A DNA stretch of 25,179 bases from JAAFIP01 sp031428975. GTDB lineage: Bacteria > Pseudomonadota > Gammaproteobacteria > Burkholderiales > Burkholderiaceae_C. The DNA lies in the NCBI GenBank assembly GCA_031428975.1, contig JANOYR010000252.1, positions 1-25,179 of the forward strand. The letters are read 5' to 3'. The stretch's first letter is position 1. Each line of letters begins with the position of its first letter. The notes under the pieces were generated by a model, which did not search any database, had not been told where the DNA came from, and saw nothing but the letters and a program-made list of their open reading frames with translations. Of this stretch, positions 21,627 to 25,179 are shown piece after piece. The position numbers were made by a program, and so were the translations under genes.

Positions 21627-22535
21627 TTAGCGCGCAGGCAGGTATTTAGCCGGATCCACCGGCTTGCCTTGGCGGCGAATCTCAAAATGCAGCTTCACGC
21701 GGTCAGCATCACTTTGCCCCATTTCGGCAATTTTTTGGCCTTTTTTCACGTTTTGGTCTTCTTTGACCAAGAGCGTTTGGTTGTGCGCGTAAGCAGTTAA
21801 ATAGGTGTTGTTGTGCTTGAGGATAATCAGGTTGCCATAGCCGCGCAAGCCCGCCCCCGCATACACCACGCGGCCATCGGCGCTGGCTTGCACAGCATCG
21901 CCTAGCTTGCCGCTGATGTCCAAACCTTTGTTTTTGGCTTCGTCAAAGCCAGCAAGCACACTGCCCGCAGCAGTGGGCCAAATCCATGCCAACTCGTCGT
22001 CACCGGCGGAGCTAGCAGGCGCGGGGGCACTCGCGGCAGGCCGAGCCGCACTGGCTGCTGCCACAGGCGGCAGGGCAGCCGCCGTTGCTGTGCCAGAGCT
22101 TACTGGTTTTGCAATCACCACTTCCGTGCCAGCAACTGGAGGAATCACCCGCAGCACTTGGCCCACCTCCAGCGCATTGAGGTTAGGCAAAGCGTTCCAA
22201 CGGCCTATTTCACGCCAGTTTTGGCCGTTTTCTAGGCCAATTCGAATCAAAGTGTCACCAGGCTTGACGGTGTAATAACCCGGTTTGCCAGCATTTTCAA
22301 TACCCGGTGGTGGCTTGACCACGGCGGTGGCGCTGCCAGCGGCGGCCGCGCTGGCGGGGGCAGATGCGGTGGGCGCTGGGGCGTTGACACCTGTGCCACG
22401 GTCTTCTACTGGCGCACGGTTGAGCACTGGCGCAGTAGATTTGCCACCCGAAGCGCAGCCAACCAGCAGCACCGCCATGCCCAAAGCAAGCCCTGTCGTG
22501 CTGAATTTAAGCCATTGTTTAAACCCGTTATTCAT
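21627..22535 (-). CDS. nlpD: NlpD-type LysM/LytM lipoprotein, amidase activator
   Basis: This 302-residue lipoprotein has a lipobox LVGC with Cys27, a LysM domain (about 87-131, YYTVKPGDTLIRIG) and Ala/Pro-rich linkers. A C-terminal LytM/M23 domain follows (about 183-298: GLDISGKLGDAVQASADGRV, then LHFEIRRQGKPVDPAKYLP). The first zinc-ligand His of active M23 enzymes is replaced by Asn (NKGLD, N202). It is therefore likely a non-catalytic activator of cell-wall amidases such as AmiC at the division site. AGAGGGAAA precedes the ATG. Position after surE and pcm is classical. Confidence 0.92.
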   Translation of the reverse strand: MNNGFKQWLKFSTTGLALGMAVLLVGCASGGKSTAPVLNRAPVEDRGTGVNAPAPTASAPASAAAAGSATAVVKPPPGIENAGKPGYYTVKPGDTLIRIGLENGQNWREIGRWNALPNLNALEVGQVLRVIPPVAGTEVVIAKPVSSGTATAAALPPVAAASAARPAASAPAPASSAGDDELAWIWPTAAGSVLAGFDEAKNKGLDISGKLGDAVQASADGRVVYAGAGLRGYGNLIILKHNNTYLTAYAHNQTLLVKEDQNVKKGQKIAEMGQSDADRVKLHFEIRRQGKPVDPAKYLPAR

Positions 22536-22594
22536 CGTATTTCCCTCTTGGCGCAGCAAAATCTCTTTGCTAGCCGAATGTATTGACTTTTAGC

Positions 22595-23449
22595 TTACTG
22601 CACCCCTGATTTTAGGGGTACAAAATGCACCGCCTCCAACCGTTGTTGCGATATACCTTGCGGTGTTTTGTCCACCACCACCAAGGCCTGACCACCGCCT
22701 GCCCCATGCACTGGCGCAATAATGCGTCCGCCCACGGCCAATTGGTCGATCCAAGCCTGCGCAATGGCCTCGCCTCCCGCTGCAGCAATAATGCCCGCGA
22801 AAGGCGCGCCCTGCATATCGCCCAGCATGCCATCCCCCAAGATCAACCGCACGTGACCCAAGCGAAACGGGCGCAAATTTTCTCGGGCTTTTTCATGAAG
22901 GCCTCGCAAGCGTTCAATGCTATAAACTTCGGTGCAAACATGGCCTAAAACAGCGGCTTGGTAGCCACACCCTGTGCCAATTTCAAGCACCCGTCCAAGC
23001 TTTTTGCCCGCTGGCGTGTGGGCTAGCAAAAGCTCAATCATCCGCGCCACCACATTGGGCTTAGAAATAGTCTGGTTCAAACCAATAGGCAAGCTGGTGT
23101 CTTCATAAGCCTGATTCACCAAAGCACTGTCAATAAACCGGTGGCGCTCTACCGCACGCATTGCAGCGAGCACGCGCGGGTCGGCGATTCCTTGTTGAGC
23201 CAGTTTTTCAACCATGCGCTCGCGCACTGCACGGGAGTCTAGGCCATAACCAGACGGCATATTGCGGGTATTTTGCGGACTGGCTGTTTGTGGCTTTTTA
23301 GCCGATAGCGCTTTGCTGTAATCAAAGTCTACTATTTTTTTAATAGCGTATTGAGTGACCTGATTGACTACTTTTGCAGGTGCCGTGTCGGCCACAGCAG
23401 AGCGCGCCGGGAAACTGGGGCGCACTTTCTGGGGCGCAGGGTTTTGCAT
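22595..23449 (-). CDS. pcm: Protein-L-isoaspartate O-methyltransferase
   Basis: This is a 284-residue (from ATG 23449) cytosolic repair enzyme that methylates isoaspartyl residues in aged proteins using S-adenosylmethionine. Family motifs are LNQTISKPNVVARMIELL (124-141), VLEIGTGCGYQAAVLG with motif I at 158-164, and GGRIIAPV near the end. The catalytic domain begins near residue 70; the first 65 residues are a poorly conserved extension, partly encoded by sequence like the window's dispersed repeat (23333-23370). A GTG at 23470 overlapping the surE stop is an alternative start; neither has a good ribosome binding site. Confidence 0.9.
   Translation of the reverse strand: MQNPAPQKVRPSFPARSAVADTAPAKVVNQVTQYAIKKIVDFDYSKALSAKKPQTASPQNTRNMPSGYGLDSRAVRERMVEKLAQQGIADPRVLAAMRAVERHRFIDSALVNQAYEDTSLPIGLNQTISKPNVVARMIELLLAHTPAGKKLGRVLEIGTGCGYQAAVLGHVCTEVYSIERLRGLHEKARENLRPFRLGHVRLILGDGMLGDMQGAPFAGIIAAAGGEAIAQAWIDQLAVGGRIIAPVHGAGGGQALVVVDKTPQGISQQRLEAVHFVPLKSGVQ
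23333..23370 (+). repeat. Possible coding copy of the dispersed repeat, inside pcm
   Basis: A T-run followed by AATAGCGTATTGAGTGACC resembles the 5' half of repeat copies A and B (T-run, ATAGCGCACTATGACC). It encodes part of the nonconserved N-terminal extension of Pcm in the opposite strand. The match is short and could be chance. Confidence 0.25.
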
Positions 23450-23456
23450 GGCTGGG

Positions 23457-24239
23457 TTACGCTGCGGCACGGCTGGCCAGCCTACCCGCCCAGTCGCCCA
23501 AAGCGTCGTGCTCGGTCAAGTCCACCTGCAAAGGCGTGATGCACACGTGCCCAGAGCGCGCGGCGGCAAAATCGGTGCCGTCACCCGCGTCTTGCGCAGC
23601 GCCTGCAGCACCAATCCAATACATGGTCTCGCCGCGTGGATTGCGCTGCGCAATCATCGGCTCTGCGGCATGCCTGCGGCCTAATCGGCAGACTTTGGGG
23701 CTCAAAATTTGGTCAAACGGCAAATTGGGAATGTTGACATTGAGCAACCACGGCTTGCCAAAAGTGTGGGTATGCAGCCCGCTATTGAGCCCTTGTGCAA
23801 TCAGTGTAAGCACAAGTTCACGGGCGGTCTGGGCGGCGGCGTCCAAATGCTCCCAGCCCTTGTCCACCTGCGAAAAAGCCAAGGCGGGAATGCCAAACAA
23901 ATAGCCCTCCATGGCCGCACCCACCGTGCCACTGTAAATCGTATCGTCCCCCATATTGGCACCGTTGTTGATGCCCGAAACCACCAGATCGGGCTTGTAG
24001 CCCAAAAGCCCCGTCAGAGCAATGTGCACGCAATCAGCAGGGGTGCCATTGACCACCCGAAAACCGTTGGCCGCTTGGCTCACATACAAGGGCGTGTGCA
24101 GGGTTAGCGCATTGGACTTAGCGCTGTTGTTTTGCTCAGGCGCTACCACCTCGCATTGGGCAATGTCTTTGAGTGCTTCGTACAAAGCCACGATTCCGGG
24201 GGCTTGGTAGCCATCGTCATTAGAAATCAAAATTTTCAT
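23457..24239 (-). CDS. surE: SurE, 5'/3'-nucleotidase and exopolyphosphatase
   Basis: This 260-residue cytosolic metal-dependent phosphatase dephosphorylates nucleoside monophosphates and short polyphosphate. Family residues are MKILISNDDG with D8 and D9, S39 in NNSAKSNALT, and SGINNGANMGDDTIYSGTVG (88-107) with the metal-binding Asn. The ATG at 24239 matches the exact family N terminus; the frame runs 37 codons further upstream through dispersed repeat E and is not used. It is the first gene of a six-gene - strand run. The start region has no strong Shine-Dalgarno. Confidence 0.95.
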   Translation of the reverse strand: MKILISNDDGYQAPGIVALYEALKDIAQCEVVAPEQNNSAKSNALTLHTPLYVSQAANGFRVVNGTPADCVHIALTGLLGYKPDLVVSGINNGANMGDDTIYSGTVGAAMEGYLFGIPALAFSQVDKGWEHLDAAAQTARELVLTLIAQGLNSGLHTHTFGKPWLLNVNIPNLPFDQILSPKVCRLGRRHAAEPMIAQRNPRGETMYWIGAAGAAQDAGDGTDFAAARSGHVCITPLQVDLTEHDALGDWAGRLASRAAA

Positions 24240-24262
24240 ACTTGAAATTATAGGATTGCACA

Positions 24263-24316
24263 AAATTGCTATAAATTGCAGAGCAAGATATGACCATATG
24301 GCGGTGACATTGGTCT
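24263..24316 (+). repeat. Dispersed repeat copy E
   Basis: AAATTGCTATAAATTGCAGA then GCAAGATATGACCATATGG and CGGTGACATTGG match the 3' core of copy D (ATGATCATATGACAGTGACATTGG) closely. It lies in the 223-bp divergent gap between surE and the quinone-reductase gene, so it is not simply a 3'-end terminator. A small TGTCC/GGACA inverted pair (24362-24366, 24377-24381) lies further right. Confidence 0.65.
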
Positions 24317-24462
24317 GAAAAAGCCTACAAAAAGATACGTCAGTATCCAATAAATATCGAATGTCCGTCGCTAGAGGGACAAACCCGCTTCCACCGCCGC
24401 CGTAGCCCGATTATCATTTGCCAACAGGTTGATTTTGACCTAGAAAACACAGGAAAACCACC

Positions 24463-25179
24463 ATGCACGCTTGGCTTTGCGAAAACCCCACCGGAATCGA
24501 CGCCCTCACCTGGAAAGAGCTGCCCACGCCCACGCCCGCCGCCGGGCAGGTGCTGATCGAGATCAAGGCCGCTTCGCTCAATTTTCCTGATCTATTGATC
24601 GTGCAAAACAAATACCAAATGAAGCCCGCCCTGCCCTTTGTGCCCGGCTCAGAATACGCAGGCATTGTGCAAGCCGTAGGCGAAGGGGTCACGCACCTCA
24701 AAGTCGGTCAATCCGTGGCCTGCCTCTCAGGCACGGGCGGCTTTGGCACACACACTGTAGCGCCTGCCGCCCTGTGCATGCCGCTTCCCGCAGGTTTTGG
24801 CCATGTCGATGCAGCGGCCTTCATCATGATTTATGCCACCAGCTACCACGGCTTAATCGACCGCGCCGCGCTCAAAGCGGGCGAGACGGTGCTAGTGCTG
24901 GGCGCGGCCGGTGGCGTAGGCAGCTCGGCCATTCAAATTGCCAAAGCGGTGGGGGCAAAGGTGATTGCCGCAGCCTCCACCGATGAAAAATGCGCCCTGT
25001 GCAAATCCATAGGCGCAGACGAAGTCATCAACTATTCCACCGAAAACCTGCGCGAGCGCATCAAAGCGCTCACCGATGGCAAAGGCCCAGACGTGATTTA
25101 TGACCCCGTGGGCGGCGATTTTGCCGAGCCCGCGTTTCGCTCTATTGCATGGCGCGGCCGCTACTTGGTGGTGGGCTTT
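24463..25179 (+). CDS. NADPH:quinone oxidoreductase-like MDR enzyme (5' part)
   Basis: The first 239 codons are open to the window edge; the family is about 320-330 residues. The protein is a zinc-free medium-chain reductase: a GroES-like domain with ASLNFPDLLIVQNKY (37-51) and PFVPGSEYAG (58-67), then the Rossmann motif VLGAAGGVGSSAIQIAK (145-161), then VIYDPVGGDF (211-220). The catalytic-zinc cysteines of alcohol dehydrogenases are absent. It likely reduces quinones or enone/acyl-CoA substrates with NADPH. AGGA at 24451-24454 lies eight bases before the ATG. It is divergent from surE. Confidence 0.9.
   Translation, partial: MHAWLCENPTGIDALTWKELPTPTPAAGQVLIEIKAASLNFPDLLIVQNKYQMKPALPFVPGSEYAGIVQAVGEGVTHLKVGQSVACLSGTGGFGTHTVAPAALCMPLPAGFGHVDAAAFIMIYATSYHGLIDRAALKAGETVLVLGAAGGVGSSAIQIAKAVGAKVIAAASTDEKCALCKSIGADEVINYSTENLRERIKALTDGKGPDVIYDPVGGDFAEPAFRSIAWRGRYLVVGF

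Noticed and set aside
24240..24350. 37-residue N-terminal extension of SurE
   Set aside because: SurE proteins begin at MKILISNDDG; the upstream part is encoded by dispersed repeat E.

Overview
The window reads as a chromosomal segment of a betaproteobacterium, most likely Burkholderiales and probably Comamonadaceae. The reasons are the family-level look of the proteins (PpsR tail, Fiu/PiuC iron locus, Bug/TctC binding protein, surE-pcm-nlpD order), the moderately GC-rich coding sequence, and short dispersed repeats of a kind seen in that group. This placement is inference; no rRNA or tRNA gene is visible.

Layout. (1) 1-222 is the 3' end of ppsR. (2) 223-735 is a repeat-rich intergenic region with two copies of a dispersed repeat flanking a 19-bp perfect inverted repeat, ending in a clear Fur box and a TATAAT box. 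(3) 736-5760 is an iron-uptake locus on +: TonB-dependent catecholate-type receptor, PiuC/YbiX hydroxylase, TonB, ExbB and ExbD. A terminator-like hairpin lies after the receptor gene. (4) 5823-6520 on - is an AbrB-type antitoxin / PIN-toxin pair, followed by rlmD (6584-8119, -). (5) 8343-10159 on + are two translationally coupled crotonase-family genes. (6) 10259-17302 on - is a catabolic cluster, in transcription order: Bug/TctC periplasmic binding protein, SDR, salicylate/DHB-type AMP ligase, amidohydrolase, two crotonases and a separately promoted HSL-type esterase. A divergent LysR regulator lies at 17441-18328. (7) 18329-18635 holds a (CATTTG)8 microsatellite and another dispersed repeat. 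(8) 18636-24239 on - is a tight run: surE, pcm, nlpD, a DEDDy exonuclease, an unusual J-domain-like protein and a DUF1853 protein. (9) 24463 to the end is the 5' part of an NADPH:quinone oxidoreductase-like gene on +.

How the parts work together. The receptor, TonB, ExbB and ExbD form a self-contained, Fur-controlled ferric-siderophore import system, with PiuC as its usual companion. The catabolic cluster looks like capture, CoA activation and beta-oxidation-like processing of an unidentified carboxylic acid. Pocket residues of the ligase hint at a salicylate-like substrate, yet no ring oxygenase, acyl-CoA dehydrogenase or thiolase is present, so the pathway is incomplete or unfamiliar. The cluster is bracketed by two copies of the same dispersed repeat. 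The most interesting leads are this catabolic cluster, the inverted-repeat element at 384-486, the dispersed repeat family, the microsatellite, and repeat-derived peptides inside exbB and the DUF1853 gene.
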